Source: Desulfovibrio legallii
Lineage (GTDB): Bacteria; Desulfobacterota; Desulfovibrionia; Desulfovibrionales; Desulfovibrionaceae
DNA length: 64,000 nt
Direction: 5' to 3'
Assembly (NCBI RefSeq): GCF_900102485.1
Contig: NZ_FNBX01000001.1
Coordinates: 218,673 to 282,672, forward strand
Both the position numbers and the translations under genes were made by a program. A model generated the notes under the pieces. That model made no database searches. It saw only the letters and a list, made by a program, of their open reading frames with translations, and was not told the DNA's origin. Positions 8,846 to 25,578 of this stretch are shown in pieces (position 1 is the first letter of the stretch; each line of letters opens with the position of its first letter).

Positions 8846-8869
8846 GTCCGGCCCCCCGTGTGCGGCGCA

Positions 8870-8894
8870 AAAAGTACGTTCTTGGTAAAAGTAC
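8870..8894 (-). promoter_or_regulatory. Tandem 8-base direct repeat upstream of modC, candidate operator
   Basis: AAAAGTAC occurs at 8870-8877 and again at 8887-8894 (GTACTTTT on the coding strand), a spacing of 17 bases. It lies 25 bases before the modC start. It could be a binding site for a metal-oxyanion regulator, but no classical ModE palindrome is visible. Confidence 0.35.
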
Positions 8895-9032
8895 CCAGCG
8901 TGCCGGAGGGCTACAAGGCTTACCCGATTTTTATGTAAAGCGTGCTGAAAAAGGGAGGGGAAAAGGCGATTTGTTGGGGGGGATTTGCTGGGGGAAGGAA
9001 ATTTTTGAGCGCTGCTGTCTTCGTCCGTAACT

Positions 9033-9058
9033 AGAGCATTTCAACTTTGAGATGCCCT
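9033..9058. repeat. Short palindromic element at the dnaA 3' end
   Basis: GAGCATTTCAACTTTGAGATGCCC is a near-palindrome (GCATTTC/GAGATGC) that ends at the dnaA stop codon. It has no T run, so it is a weak terminator at best. It may be a dispersed intergenic element, which the window alone cannot show. Confidence 0.35.
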
Positions 9059-10478
9059 AATGCACGGCAGGCAGGCCGGCGTTGCGTTCAATAAGCTGCA
9101 CGGTGCGGGCCATCTGGCGGCCCAGGCCGCTTTCCTTGGAGAGCTCGCGTTCCACAGCGGTAATGCCCTTGATGACTGTGGAGTGGCGGCGGTTGAACCT
9201 TTCGCCGATCTGCTCCAGGGTCAGGGTGGTGTGCTTGCGGGCCAGGTAATAGATCAGGTTGCGGCCCTGCACGCATTCCTTGCGGCGAGAGCGGGAGGCC
9301 AGCTGGTGCTCATTGAGGCCGAAACTCTGGCAGACCAGGCGGAGAATGGTGGGGAAGTCCGGCTCGGCGCTTACGCTGGCGTACTGGCTGAGCACCTCCA
9401 TGGCCAGGTCCACATTGAGCCCGCAGTTGAGCAGGCGCGCTTTGAAGATCAGGCTGTTGAGGCAGGATTCCAGCTGACGCACGTCGCCGCTGAGGCGGCT
9501 GGCCAGGAGCTGGCAAACGGGGTCGGGCAGCAGCACCTGAAAGCTGCGGGCCTTGCGTTCCAGAATGTGGCGACGCATTTCCTCTGTGGGGCGGCCCATA
9601 TCGGTGAGGATGCCGGAACAGAAGTGGGACACCAGCTGGCTGTCCACATGCTGGAGCTCGCGCGGGGAAAAGGACGAGGTAAAAATGACGCGGCCGCCGC
9701 GGGCCTGCAGGTTCTTGACCACGGCCAGGGCCATGTCCTGCATCTTTTCTTTGCCCTGAAAAAAGTGCACGTCTTCCATCAGGAGCACGTCCAGATCGCG
9801 AAACCGGGACTTGAAGCCCTCCACGTCGTGGGATTTGAGGGAGCAGACAAAGCGGGTGGCAAATTCCTCGGCGGTGAGGTACCCCACGCGGGCTACGTCG
9901 CCCTGGTCTGCAATGGCCCGGCCCACGGCCTGGGCCAGGTGGGTTTTGCCCAGGCCGGAAGCGGAGCTGACAAAAAGGGTCTGCACGCAGCCGCCGCGCT
10001 GGCTCATATCCTGGGCGGCGGCCACGGCCATATGGTTGGGCGGGCCCACCACAAAATCCGCAAAGGAATAGCGCCACAAAAGGGGCGCGGGCCCGGCAAC
10101 GTGCAGGGGCAAGGGCAGGGGGGCCTGCTCCGCCCGGCGCAACGGCCGCGCCGCGGCCGCGCCCGCAGCCGCCGCAACGGGAGCCGCGGCGCCCTGAACA
10201 GCCTCGGAGCGGGGCTTGCCCGCGCGGGGCCGTTCTGCCGCCGTCTGCACGCGCACCTTGACGGCGGCAGGGTTCAGCCCCAGCACAGGGGCCGCGGCCT
10301 GCTGCAGGGTGGGGAGCATCTTGTGCTCCAGCCAGTGGGCCACAAAGGCGCTGGGCGCAGTAAGCTGCAGGCAGTCCCCTGCCACAACGGCCCGGAGCGG
10401 GGCAATCCAGACTTTGAAAACGCCGGAATCCAGCATTTTCTTGAGATTTTCAGAAATTTCTGCCCAATGTTCTCGCAT
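9057..10478 (-). CDS. dnaA: Chromosomal replication initiator DnaA
   Basis: A 473-residue AAA+ initiator protein that binds DnaA boxes and opens the origin. Domain I (1-75) begins MREHWAEISENLKKML and has FKVWIAPLRA. A low-complexity Ala/Pro/Arg linker spans about 80-125. The AAA+ core has Walker A SASGLGKTH (172-180), Walker B VLLMEDVHFF and sensor regions. The C-terminal domain IV has the DNA-binding signature SRSRRKECVQGRNLIYYLAR and the conserved RRHSTVIKGI. Length is normal. Unlike many bacteria, no dnaN, recF or gyrB is next to it: rpoC lies upstream and the mod genes downstream. It is either dnaA itself or a dnaA paralogue. Confidence 0.88.
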   Translation of the reverse strand: MREHWAEISENLKKMLDSGVFKVWIAPLRAVVAGDCLQLTAPSAFVAHWLEHKMLPTLQQAAAPVLGLNPAAVKVRVQTAAERPRAGKPRSEAVQGAAAPVAAAAGAAAARPLRRAEQAPLPLPLHVAGPAPLLWRYSFADFVVGPPNHMAVAAAQDMSQRGGCVQTLFVSSASGLGKTHLAQAVGRAIADQGDVARVGYLTAEEFATRFVCSLKSHDVEGFKSRFRDLDVLLMEDVHFFQGKEKMQDMALAVVKNLQARGGRVIFTSSFSPRELQHVDSQLVSHFCSGILTDMGRPTEEMRRHILERKARSFQVLLPDPVCQLLASRLSGDVRQLESCLNSLIFKARLLNCGLNVDLAMEVLSQYASVSAEPDFPTILRLVCQSFGLNEHQLASRSRRKECVQGRNLIYYLARKHTTLTLEQIGERFNRRHSTVIKGITAVERELSKESGLGRQMARTVQLIERNAGLPAVH

Positions 10479-11080
10479 GCCGCCTTGTAGCCCAAAGAAC
10501 AGGGCGGGGGCAAAGGGGGATTAGCTGGGGTTTACGGCAGTGAGGGGTTAGGCTTTCCCCAAAGGCCAATTTACATAACATTAAAATAATACTTACTATT
10601 TTTTGTTTAGCGAGCTTGCGGGCAGGGCCCGAAAAGCCTTAAGGGGCAAGGCTTTTGCCCGTTCCTGTCGTTCTGTGCACAGATAAGCGCCAAAGATATG
10701 CACAAGAACAAATCGTTTTTTTACAAAAATACTCATGAAAACGCCATTTTTTGTCTTGCAGCCGCCAAGGCGGCAGGCCGTAAGCCTCCACGGATGTCAA
10801 GGGGAGAAAACATTTTTGCGCGAGGTTTTTTGCAGCAAACAAGTGGAAAAAACTCTTTTTTTCAGGAACGTGGCTGCGGCGGAAGCCCTGTGGCGCGCCT
10901 CGCGGGGGGGCGAAAAAGGCCTGAGGATCTTCTCCCGCAGCCGAACCCTGACCGCAGGGTCCCGCAGCGCGCCCTGCCGGCGGCGCCAGCCGTACGCCGG
11001 AATAGGGTTTTTGAAGGGTGAGGGGGACTTTTGTTCACAACAGTCCCCCTCACTCCACAAGACCGCCCCTCCCCAACGCC
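10479..11080. other. Intergenic region between rpoC and dnaA, possible origin or dnaA regulatory region
   Basis: No gene is supported. An AT-rich block lies at about 10568-10612. Two near-matches to the DnaA box TTATNCACA, each with one mismatch, are ATATGCACA (10696-10704) and TTGTTCACA (11031-11039). The dnaA promoter must lie within this region. A perfect 12-bp inverted repeat lies at 11018-11053. Confidence 0.4.
11018..11053. repeat. Perfect 12-bp inverted repeat
   Basis: GTGAGGGGGACT (11018-11029) is the exact reverse complement of 11042-11053, with a 12-base loop that contains TTGTTCACA. There is no T run on either side, so this is not an ordinary terminator. Confidence 0.75.
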
Positions 11081-11123
11081 AAAAACGCGCGCGGTCCGGG
11101 GTCTGGCCCCGAACCGCGCGCGT
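11081..11123 (-). terminator. Terminator of the rpoBC operon
   Basis: On the minus strand a GC-rich stem (ACGCGCGCGGT, then CGGGG, pairing with CCCCG, then ACCGCGCGCGT) with a CCAGA loop and single-base mismatches is followed by a T run. It lies about 38 bases after the rpoC stop. Confidence 0.92.
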
Positions 11124-11160
11124 TGTGATCAAGCTGGTTATGCTTTTGCCTACCCGGGGG

Positions 11161-15333
<4,173 letters not shown>

Positions 15334-15398
15334 TCTATGTACCTTGCTTTGGTAAAAGCTCGTTGGAATCGTTGACGCTTTGCCGGGCCGGGCCTGCA

Positions 15399-15426
15399 CC
15401 GGGGGCCGCCGCAGGGCGGCCCCCGG
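15399..15426 (-). promoter_or_regulatory. Perfect hairpin in the rpoB-rpoC spacer
   Basis: A perfect 12-bp stem, CCGGGGGCCGCC / GGCGGCCCCCGG, with a 4-base loop begins 8 bases after the rpoB stop. No T run follows on the minus strand, and rpoC must be read through it. A processing or mRNA-stabilising hairpin is more likely than a terminator. Confidence 0.7.
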
Positions 15427-15434
15427 CAAATGCC

Positions 15435-19571
<4,137 letters not shown>

Positions 19572-19837
19572 GGGTACCTCAAGTAGGTAGGCGGTTGCGC
19601 CCCGGCGTGCGCATCTGCGCTCATGGCGACGCCGGCGGGCAAAAAACGTGCGTTTACGACACCCTGAAAGCGTAAAGGCACGGCGTGGAAGGTGATTTGC
19701 ACCGGCAGAGGCGAAAAAAACCCATCCCTGTCTGCGCAACAGGGTTTGGGTTTGGGCGTTCGCCTTAAAATATGTTCCGATGCAGCGTATTGTAAAGAAT
19801 CAGAAACGAAGCCTCCCGCATCGTCATTGAAAGGGGA

Positions 19838-19866
19838 TACATAATCGAAAAAATTACGCTTGGCAA
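19838..19866 (-). promoter_or_regulatory. Candidate sigma-70 promoter for rpoBC
   Basis: On the minus strand TTGCCA (-35, 19861-19866) and TATGTA (-10, 19838-19843) are separated by 17 bases in an AT-rich segment. A second weaker pair, TTTACA-17-ATATTT, lies just downstream. Confidence 0.45.
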
Positions 19867-19933
19867 GGTTTTTTTGCAAATATTTTTTTGCGCGTCCGGC
19901 AAACAAGGCTTCAGGCGGCCGCGCCCCCGCAAC

Positions 19934-19964
19934 AAAAAGGGCGGAGCCGCGCGGCCCCGCCCCA
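19934..19964 (-). terminator. Attenuator after rplL
   Basis: On the minus strand the stem GGGCGGGGCC / GGCTCCGCCC with a GCGC loop is followed by TTTTT. It begins about 22 bases after the rplL stop. It probably gives partial termination before rpoBC, as in other bacteria. Confidence 0.75.
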
Positions 19965-19986
19965 AAGATTCCGGTTTGCGCGGAAC

Positions 19987-20370
19987 CTACTTGATCTCCA
20001 CAGTGGCGCCGGCCTCGGTAAGCTGCTTCTTGGCTTCCTCGGCTTCGTCCTTGGAGACGGCTTCCTTGAGGGTGGAGGGGCAGCCGTCCACCTTTTCCTT
20101 GGCTTCTTTGAGGCCCAGGCTGGTAAGGGCGCGCACCACTTTGATGACCGCGATCTTGTTGGCGCCGGCTTCCTTCAGCACCACGTCGAACTCGGTCTTT
20201 TCTTCGGCGGCCTCGGCAGCGCCGGCGGCCGGAGCGGCCATAACCATGGCGGCGGCGGGGGCGGCGGCGGAAACGCCGAACTTCTCTTCCAGCTCTTTAA
20301 TGAATTCGGAAAGTTCAAGCACCGTCATGTTGGAGATGAATTCAACAACTTCTTCTTTGGTAATGGCCAT
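19987..20370 (-). CDS. rplL: Ribosomal protein L7/L12
   Basis: The 127-residue acidic stalk protein of the large ribosomal subunit, which recruits translation GTPases. It has an N-terminal dimerisation helix ([15 protein letters not shown]), an Ala-rich hinge (about 34-52) and the C-terminal factor-binding domain with [20 protein letters not shown] and [11 protein letters not shown]. Length and layout are canonical. It lies 44 bases after rplJ. Confidence 0.98.
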   Translation of the reverse strand: MAITKEEVVEFISNMTVLELSEFIKELEEKFGVSAAAPAAAMVMAAPAAGAAEAAEEKTEFDVVLKEAGANKIAVIKVVRALTSLGLKEAKEKVDGCPSTLKEAVSKDEAEEAKKQLTEAGATVEIK

Positions 20371-20414
20371 GACATGTCTCCTGAATAAATTGGCTTGGCT
20401 GCGTTGCGGGGGCC

Positions 20415-20939
20415 TTAGGCGGCCTTGCCTTTCTGCTCTTCAATGCCCTTGAGGGCGTAGAGCAGGCCGCGCAGCAGGTTGGCAAACAGCGACACAAAAT
20501 TGGTGGGTACGGCGTTCATGGTGCCGAGCAGCTGACCAAGAAGCTGTTCCCTACCGGGCAGCTTGGCCAGGGCGTCAATCTGGGCGGCGTCAAGCGCCTT
20601 GCCGTCCAGGCTGGCGCAACGCAGCTCAAAGAGCTTGCTCTGCTTGGCAAAATCGCTGAGCGCCTTGGCCACCGCCACCGGGTCGTCGTACCCAAAGGCC
20701 ACGCCGCAGTTATCGTGGAACTTGTCCTTGATAGCGGCGTGCGTGCCGTCGGTCAGAGCAATACGGGCCAGCGTGTTTTTGACGACGTGGTATTCGCCGC
20801 CAGCCTTGCGCAGGCTGACACGCAGGTTCGTCAGCTCTTCCACCGACATGCCCTTGAAGTCCGTGAGCACCGCAAAGGAAGCCCTCTCGGCGCGAGCCTT
20901 GATGGCCTCAATAACGGCGGCTTTTTCAGACCTGTTCAC
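20415..20939 (-). CDS. rplJ: Ribosomal protein L10
   Basis: The 174-residue stalk base protein that anchors L7/L12 dimers. It begins [20 protein letters not shown] and has the typical [20 protein letters not shown] and VKNTLARIA segments. A GTG start at 20939 is preferred because GAGAGG lies just upstream and the length then equals the family norm. The upstream ATG would put the L10 leader inside the gene. Expression is likely controlled by the L10 leader at 20988-21045. Confidence 0.96.
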   Translation of the reverse strand: MNRSEKAAVIEAIKARAERASFAVLTDFKGMSVEELTNLRVSLRKAGGEYHVVKNTLARIALTDGTHAAIKDKFHDNCGVAFGYDDPVAVAKALSDFAKQSKLFELRCASLDGKALDAAQIDALAKLPGREQLLGQLLGTMNAVPTNFVSLFANLLRGLLYALKGIEEQKGKAA

Positions 20940-20987
20940 GTGATACCTCTCACGTTGGGGTTGCCAGGTGGAATGCCGAGCCAAAGA

Positions 20988-21045
20988 AGAAGCGTCTGGG
21001 CAGGCAGATTAAGGGGTTGCCCCCGCCTACCGTCTTCGACTCGAA
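20988..21045 (-). ncRNA. Ribosomal L10 leader (autoregulatory mRNA element)
   Basis: On the minus strand the sequence between rplA and rplJ has GACGGTAGGC, a short loop with GCAACCCCTTAA, then TCTGCCTGCCCAGAC. This matches the conserved kink-turn core of the L10 leader, to which the L10-L7/L12 complex binds to repress rplJL. Location directly ahead of rplJ agrees. Boundaries are approximate. Confidence 0.65.
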
Positions 21046-21116
21046 ATCCCGTTCCTCAGACAGTGCGTCCCGCAAGACCGCGGACAAACCGCAGGGCCGG
21101 GGGCGCTCCTGAAGGT

Positions 21117-21824
21117 TTAGCCTTCAAGAAATTTTTTGACCTGGGCCATGTCCACCTTGAAGCCGGGGCCCATGGTGGTGGAAACGGCCATGGAAAGCAT
21201 GTAGGAGCCCTTGGCGGCCGAAGGCTTGAGACGGTTGACGGTCTCAAGCAGGGCCTTGAGGTTGCCCAGAATTTTTTCAGGCCCGAAGGAAACCTTGCCC
21301 AGGGGCGCGTGCAGCACGCCGGCTTTGTCCACTTTAAAGTCCACGCGGCCGGCCTTGAGCTCATTGACGGCCTTGGTCACGTCAAAGGTGACCGAGCCGG
21401 TCTTGGCGTTGGGCATGAGCCCGCGCGGGCCCAGCACACGGCCGATCTGACCCACAAGGGCCATAACGTCGGGCGTGGCCACGGCGGCGTCAAAGTCGAG
21501 CCAGCCTTCCTTGACCTTGGCCACCAGGTCTTCCGCGCCAACCGCGTCCGCCCCGGCCTCGCGGGCCTCGGCCTGCTTCTCGCCCTTACAGAACACGGCC
21601 ACGCGCACGGTCTTGCCCAGCCCGTGGGGCAGGGTGACGGCGCCGCGCACCATCTGGTCGGAGTATTTGGGGTCGACGCCCAGGCGGATGGCCACGTCCA
21701 CAGTTTCGTCAAATTTGGCGAACGCGGCGGCCAGAGACTTGCTCACAGCGTCTTCAATGCTGAAACGCTCCTGAAGGCTGACGCCTTCAAGGGCTTTGCG
21801 AAATTTTTTGCCATGGTTGGGCAT
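21117..21824 (-). CDS. rplA: Ribosomal protein L1
   Basis: The 235-residue L1 stalk protein of the large subunit, which is also an mRNA-binding repressor in many bacteria. It starts [15 protein letters not shown] and has [20 protein letters not shown], the [10 protein letters not shown] segment and the C-terminal [17 protein letters not shown]. The upstream 49-codon extension is spurious, since the family start and usual length fit 21824. It lies 185 bases after rplK. Confidence 0.97.
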   Translation of the reverse strand: MPNHGKKFRKALEGVSLQERFSIEDAVSKSLAAAFAKFDETVDVAIRLGVDPKYSDQMVRGAVTLPHGLGKTVRVAVFCKGEKQAEAREAGADAVGAEDLVAKVKEGWLDFDAAVATPDVMALVGQIGRVLGPRGLMPNAKTGSVTFDVTKAVNELKAGRVDFKVDKAGVLHAPLGKVSFGPEKILGNLKALLETVNRLKPSAAKGSYMLSMAVSTTMGPGFKVDMAQVKKFLEG

Positions 21825-22009
21825 GGGATAATCCTTGTCGTTTGCATCTCCTGCCGGGGCCCGACTGCACGGGGCCGGCAGTACAATTGATTCCAACGAG
21901 GGCGGGCCGCAAACTTCCGACGTTCTTCGCCGGCGCGTCCGCCGCCACAAGGCCGTTGCGCCGCGCTGCAAAGGGGAAGCGCCGGCGGCGCTCCCGGCGG
22001 CACGCGAGC

Positions 22010-22432
22010 TTACTTGATGTCGATGCCCATGCTGCGAGCCGTGCCCGCAATGGACTTGACCGCAGACTCAAGGCTGGCGGCGTTGAGGTCCGGCAGCTTG
22101 ACCTTGGCGATCTCTTCCACCTGCGCGTGGGTCAGGCTGCCCACCTTGTTGCGGTTGGGTTCGCCGGAGCCCTTCTCAATCTTGGCGGCCTTCATGATCA
22201 GCACGGAAGCCGGGGGCGTTTTGGTGACGAACGTGAAAGAGCGGTCAGCGTACACCGTGATGACCACAGGGATGATCATGCCCTTCTGGTCCTGGGTGCG
22301 GGCGTTGAACTCTTTGCAGAAGCCCATGATGTTCAGGCCGTGCTGGCCCAGGGCCGGACCCACCGGCGGCGAGGGATTGGCCGCGCCGGCGGGAATCTGC
22401 AATTTGATTTTGGCAACTTCTTTTTTGGCCAT
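22010..22432 (-). CDS. rplK: Ribosomal protein L11
   Basis: The 140-residue protein of the GTPase-associated centre. The N-terminal domain has [20 protein letters not shown] followed by [15 protein letters not shown], and the C-terminal domain ends [21 protein letters not shown]. Length is canonical. Confidence 0.98.
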   Translation of the reverse strand: MAKKEVAKIKLQIPAGAANPSPPVGPALGQHGLNIMGFCKEFNARTQDQKGMIIPVVITVYADRSFTFVTKTPPASVLIMKAAKIEKGSGEPNRNKVGSLTHAQVEEIAKVKLPDLNAASLESAVKSIAGTARSMGIDIK

Positions 22433-22547
22433 GTGCGTAATCCTTCATCGCTGCTGTGGCGCGGGCAGGCCCGCGCGGGCAGGTCATTAAAGAGCCGGGC
22501 GCGCGCAAGGGAAGCCTTGGCGGAACACCCGGGCAAAAGGGGCCGCG

Positions 22548-23120
22548 TTATCCTTTGGAAACCTGCACGAAATCCAGCTCCACCGGCGTTTGCCGGCCGA
22601 AGATGGATACAGAGACGCGCAGTTTCCCCTTGTCGTAATTCACGTCTTCCACCACGCCGTTAAAGCCGCCGAAGGGCCCTTCAATAACCCGCACTTCGTC
22701 GCCCCGGTCAAAATTGAACTTGGGCCGCGGGGTTTCCTTGCGGGTTTCCATCAGGGCCAGAATGCGCTCGGCCTCGGCATCGCGCATGGGGGTAGGACGG
22801 TTTTTGCCGCCCACAAAGCCGGTCACCTTGGAAATGGACTGCACCAGGTGCCAGGAAAGGTCGGTCATGACCATGCGCACCATGACGTAGCCGGGGTAGA
22901 ACTTGCGCGTGGAGGTGCGCTGCTGCCCGCCCTTGGTGGGCTCAATAACCTTTTCGGTAGGCACCACCACCTCTTCAATCAGGCCCTGGTCCTGCCCCGT
23001 GCGGCGCAACTCGTTAATGGTCTTCTGCACGCGCTGCTCGAAGCCCGAGTAGGTGTGCACAATATACCAGCGAGCTTTTTTGGAAAGCTCGGAAGTTTCG
23101 TCGATAACGGGTTCTTTCAT
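22548..23120 (-). CDS. nusG: Transcription termination/antitermination factor NusG
   Basis: A 190-residue RNA polymerase-binding factor. It has an N-terminal NGN domain (WYIVHTYSGFEQRVQKTINE, about 18-37, and GYVMVRM), and a C-terminal KOW domain (about 140-190) with FDRGDEVRVIEGPFGGFNGV. The extra N-terminal ten residues are modest. It lies 8 bases after secE, so the two are surely co-transcribed. Confidence 0.97.
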   Translation of the reverse strand: MKEPVIDETSELSKKARWYIVHTYSGFEQRVQKTINELRRTGQDQGLIEEVVVPTEKVIEPTKGGQQRTSTRKFYPGYVMVRMVMTDLSWHLVQSISKVTGFVGGKNRPTPMRDAEAERILALMETRKETPRPKFNFDRGDEVRVIEGPFGGFNGVVEDVNYDKGKLRVSVSIFGRQTPVELDFVQVSKG

Positions 23121-23128
23121 ATCGGCCT

Positions 23129-23368
23129 TCAGGACAGTATGGTCTTGATGAGGGAGGAGAGACCAAGGTCCACCAGCCCCAGAATGACAGCCATCACGGC
23201 AACAAAGCCCAGCACGGCCAGGGTGGCCTTGCGCGTCTCTTGCAGCGTGGGCCAGGTGACCTTGCGCAGTTCGACCTTGGAGTCCTCCACATAGCGGGCA
23301 AAGCGGGCCACGGGATTGGGACCTTTGGCCGCCTTATCGTCAACGGCTTGAGCCTGTTTTTTTGCCAT
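23129..23368 (-). CDS. secE: Preprotein translocase subunit SecE
   Basis: A 79-residue inner membrane subunit of the SecYEG channel. It has the conserved amphipathic helix YVEDSKVELRKVTWPTLQET and one transmembrane segment, LAVLGFVAVMAVILGLVDLG. The start at 23368 fits the family. The frame extended to 23419 would run into the tRNA-Trp gene. Confidence 0.95.
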   Translation of the reverse strand: MAKKQAQAVDDKAAKGPNPVARFARYVEDSKVELRKVTWPTLQETRKATLAVLGFVAVMAVILGLVDLGLSSLIKTILS

Positions 23369-23389
23369 GGTGCGTCCGGGGATAAAAAA

Positions 23390-23466
23390 TGGCAGGGCAG
23401 GAGGGATTCGAACCCCCAACTTGCGGTTTTGGAGACCGCCGCTCTAGCCGTTAGAGCTACTGCCCT
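23390..23466 (-). tRNA. tRNA-Trp (CCA anticodon)
   Basis: On the minus strand the acceptor AGGGCAG pairs with CTGCCCT. The D arm TAGCTC..GAGC, the anticodon loop CTCCAAA and the T arm GGGGGTTCGAATCCCTC are in place. The 3' CCA is encoded (23390-23392). It sits between rpmG and secE, the usual place in many bacteria. Confidence 0.96.
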
Positions 23467-23508
23467 GCGCGCCGTCCGGGGGGCTTGCCGCCCCCCGGCG
23501 GAAGAATG

Positions 23509-23658
23509 TTACCTGGTTTCGCGATGCACGGTGTGCTTCTTGTCCCAGGGGCAATATTTTTTCATTTCCAGCCGCCCGGTGGTGGTCTTCTTGTTCTTCC
23601 GGGTGCTGTAGTTGCGGCGCTTGCACTCAGTGCAGGCCAGGATGATGTTAACTCGCAT
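23509..23658 (-). CDS. rpmG: Ribosomal protein L33
   Basis: A 49-residue large-subunit protein, [20 protein letters not shown] followed by [20 protein letters not shown] and KHTVHRETR. The first CxxC pair (Cys9, Cys12) is present, but the second has only one Cys (YCPWD), so it is not a full four-cysteine zinc ribbon. It lies 4 bases after tuf and before tRNA-Trp. Confidence 0.95.
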   Translation of the reverse strand: MRVNIILACTECKRRNYSTRKNKKTTTGRLEMKKYCPWDKKHTVHRETR

Positions 23659-23662
23659 GGCG

Positions 23663-24856
23663 TTACTCGATGATTTCGGTCACGACGCCCGAACCCACAG
23701 TGCGGCCGCCTTCACGGATGGCGAAGCGCAGGCCGGCTTCCATGGCGATGGGGGCGATGAGCTCCACGATGAACTGGGAGTTATCGCCGGGCATGACCAT
23801 TTCCACGCCTTCAGGCAGATCGATGACGCCGGTGATGTCCGTGGTGCGGAAGTAGAACTGCGGACGGTAGCCAGTGAAGAAGGGGGTGTGACGGCCGCCT
23901 TCTTCCTTGGAGAGCACATACACCTCAGCCTTGAACTTCTTGTGCGGCGTGATGGTCTTGGGCGCGGCAAGCACCTGGCCACGTTCCACGTCGTCACGCT
24001 TGGTGCCGCGCAGAAGCACGCCGATGTTGTCGCCGGCCTGGCCCTGGTCAAGCAGCTTGCGGAACATTTCCACGCCCGTGCAGGTGGTCTTCTGGGTGGG
24101 CTTGATGCCCACGATTTCCACTTCGTCGCCCACCTTGATGACGCCGCGCTCCACACGACCGGTCACCACGGTGCCACGGCCGGAGATGGAAAACACGTCT
24201 TCAATGGGCATCAGGAAGGGCTTGTCGATATCGCGCACGGGCTCAGGAATGAAGTCGTCGCAGGCCTGGAGCAGGTCCAGGATGCACTTGGCTTCGGGGG
24301 CGTCGGCGCTGTCGGCTTCCAGAGCCTTGAGGGCGGAGCCGCGGATGACGGGCACGTCGTCGCCGGGGAAGTCGTAGGAAGAGAGCAGCTCGCGCACTTC
24401 CATTTCCACCAGCTCCAGCAGCTCTTCGTCGTCCACCAGGTCGCACTTGTTCAGAAAGACCACCAGCTGGGGCACGCCCACCTGACGGGCAAGCAGGATG
24501 TGCTCACGGGTCTGGGGCATGGGGCCGTCGGTGGCGGCCACCACCAGGATGCCGCCGTCCATCTGGGCGGCGCCGGTGATCATGTTCTTAATGTAGTCGG
24601 CGTGGCCGGGGCAGTCCACATGCGCGTAGTGGCGCTTGTCGGTTTCATACTCCACGTGGGCCGTGGAGATGGTGATGCCGCGTTCTTTTTCTTCGGGGGC
24701 CTTGTCGATTTCGTCATACGAAACGAAGTGGCCCTCGCCCTTGAGGCCGGCGATCTTGGTGATGGCGGCGGTGAGGGTGGTCTTGCCGTGGTCGATGTGG
24801 CCGATGGTGCCGATGTTTACATGGGGCTTTTTGCGCTGAAATTTTTCCTTGCCCAT
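23663..24856 (-). CDS. tuf: Elongation factor Tu
   Basis: A 397-residue GTPase that delivers aminoacyl-tRNA to the ribosome. It has the P-loop [10 protein letters not shown] (about 19-28), DCPGHADYI (G3), NKCDLVDD (G4) and the C-terminal beta-barrel domains ending [12 protein letters not shown]. Length is canonical. It is preceded by three tRNA genes and followed by rpmG. Confidence 0.98.
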   Translation of the reverse strand: MGKEKFQRKKPHVNIGTIGHIDHGKTTLTAAITKIAGLKGEGHFVSYDEIDKAPEEKERGITISTAHVEYETDKRHYAHVDCPGHADYIKNMITGAAQMDGGILVVAATDGPMPQTREHILLARQVGVPQLVVFLNKCDLVDDEELLELVEMEVRELLSSYDFPGDDVPVIRGSALKALEADSADAPEAKCILDLLQACDDFIPEPVRDIDKPFLMPIEDVFSISGRGTVVTGRVERGVIKVGDEVEIVGIKPTQKTTCTGVEMFRKLLDQGQAGDNIGVLLRGTKRDDVERGQVLAAPKTITPHKKFKAEVYVLSKEEGGRHTPFFTGYRPQFYFRTTDITGVIDLPEGVEMVMPGDNSQFIVELIAPIAMEAGLRFAIREGGRTVGSGVVTEIIE

Positions 24857-25068
24857 TGTACGTCTCCCTGGAGAAAAAAGTTTTGCGTTTTACCTGCGTT
24901 ACACTGATAAATCCGGGTTCGCGCGTGCTGTAACGCCTGCTCCTCGCGTAACGGCTGCGGCAGGGGGCAAGGCCGTGAGGGCGGCCCGCTGTCCGCATTC
25001 AGTCCCTGGACACCAGGGAACGTGCATTGGCGGACAAGATGACTGAAGGGGGGCAGGACCGGCAGGAA

Positions 25069-25144
25069 TGGAGCGGGAAACGGGATTCGAACCCGCAACC
25101 CTCAGCTTGGAAGGCTGATGCTCTAGCCGTTGAGCTATTCCCGC
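25069..25144 (-). tRNA. tRNA-Gly (TCC anticodon)
   Basis: On the minus strand the acceptor GCGGGAA pairs with TTCCCGC. The anticodon loop is CTTCCAA, the T arm GCGGGTTCGAATCCCGT, and CCA is encoded. It is nearest to tuf. Confidence 0.96.
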
Positions 25145-25242
25145 ACGTTACCGTAGTACCCCGACAGGCTTCCTGTCTCCTACAGCCAAGGCAGTTTTTG
25201 TAACCACCCACCTACCGTCCCTCAGGGGAAGCGGAAAAGTGG

Positions 25243-25328
25243 TGGTGGAGGGGGGTGGATTTGAACCACCGAAGTCTTACGACGACAGATTTACAGTCTG
25301 TTCCCTTTGGCCACTCGGGAACCCCTCC
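25243..25328 (-). tRNA. tRNA-Tyr (GTA anticodon)
   Basis: An 86-base class II tRNA with a long variable arm. The acceptor GGAGGGG pairs with CCCCTCC, the anticodon loop is CTGTAAA, the T arm contains GGTTCAAATCC, and CCA is encoded. Confidence 0.96.
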
Positions 25329-25375
25329 ACAGAGCTTGGCAAAGACCGGCGTTCCGATCTTTGTTCTGCTTTTTG

Positions 25376-25451
25376 TGGAGCTGGCGATGGGACTCGAACC
25401 CGCAACCTGCTGATTACAAATCAGCTGCTCTGCCAGTTGAGCTACGCCAGC
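25376..25451 (-). tRNA. tRNA-Thr (TGT anticodon)
   Basis: The acceptor GCTGGCG pairs with CGCCAGC. The anticodon loop is TTTGTAA, the T arm contains GGGTTCGAGTCCC, and CCA is encoded. It is the first gene of the tRNA-tuf transcript. Confidence 0.96.
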
Positions 25452-25462
25452 GGCAACACTGC

Positions 25463-25491
25463 TTCTTAGCCATTTCCCCCCTGCTTGGCAA
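25463..25491 (-). promoter_or_regulatory. Candidate promoter of the tRNA-tuf superoperon
   Basis: On the minus strand TTGCCA (25486-25491) and TAAGAA (25463-25468) are 17 bases apart. Transcription would start very close to the 5' end of tRNA-Thr (25451). The -10 is a poor match, so only moderately sure. Confidence 0.45.
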
Positions 25492-25578
25492 GCAAAAAAT
25501 GCATTTTGCGGCAATTTTCTGTTTGCGGCGCACCGTGCCTGGGGGCGGCCCTCCGCGACGGACGCGGAAAAACGAGCG

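Larger units (their letters stand above)
19572..19986 (-). other. 415-base rplL-rpoB spacer
   Basis: No gene. It contains an attenuator-like hairpin just after rplL (19934-19964) and a good promoter sequence (19838-19866), as expected for separate adjustment of ribosomal protein and RNA polymerase expression. Confidence 0.6.

Noticed and set aside
25069-25451. tRNA-adjacent integration site
   Set aside because: No integrase, no duplicated tRNA 3' end and no change in gene content around the tRNA genes.
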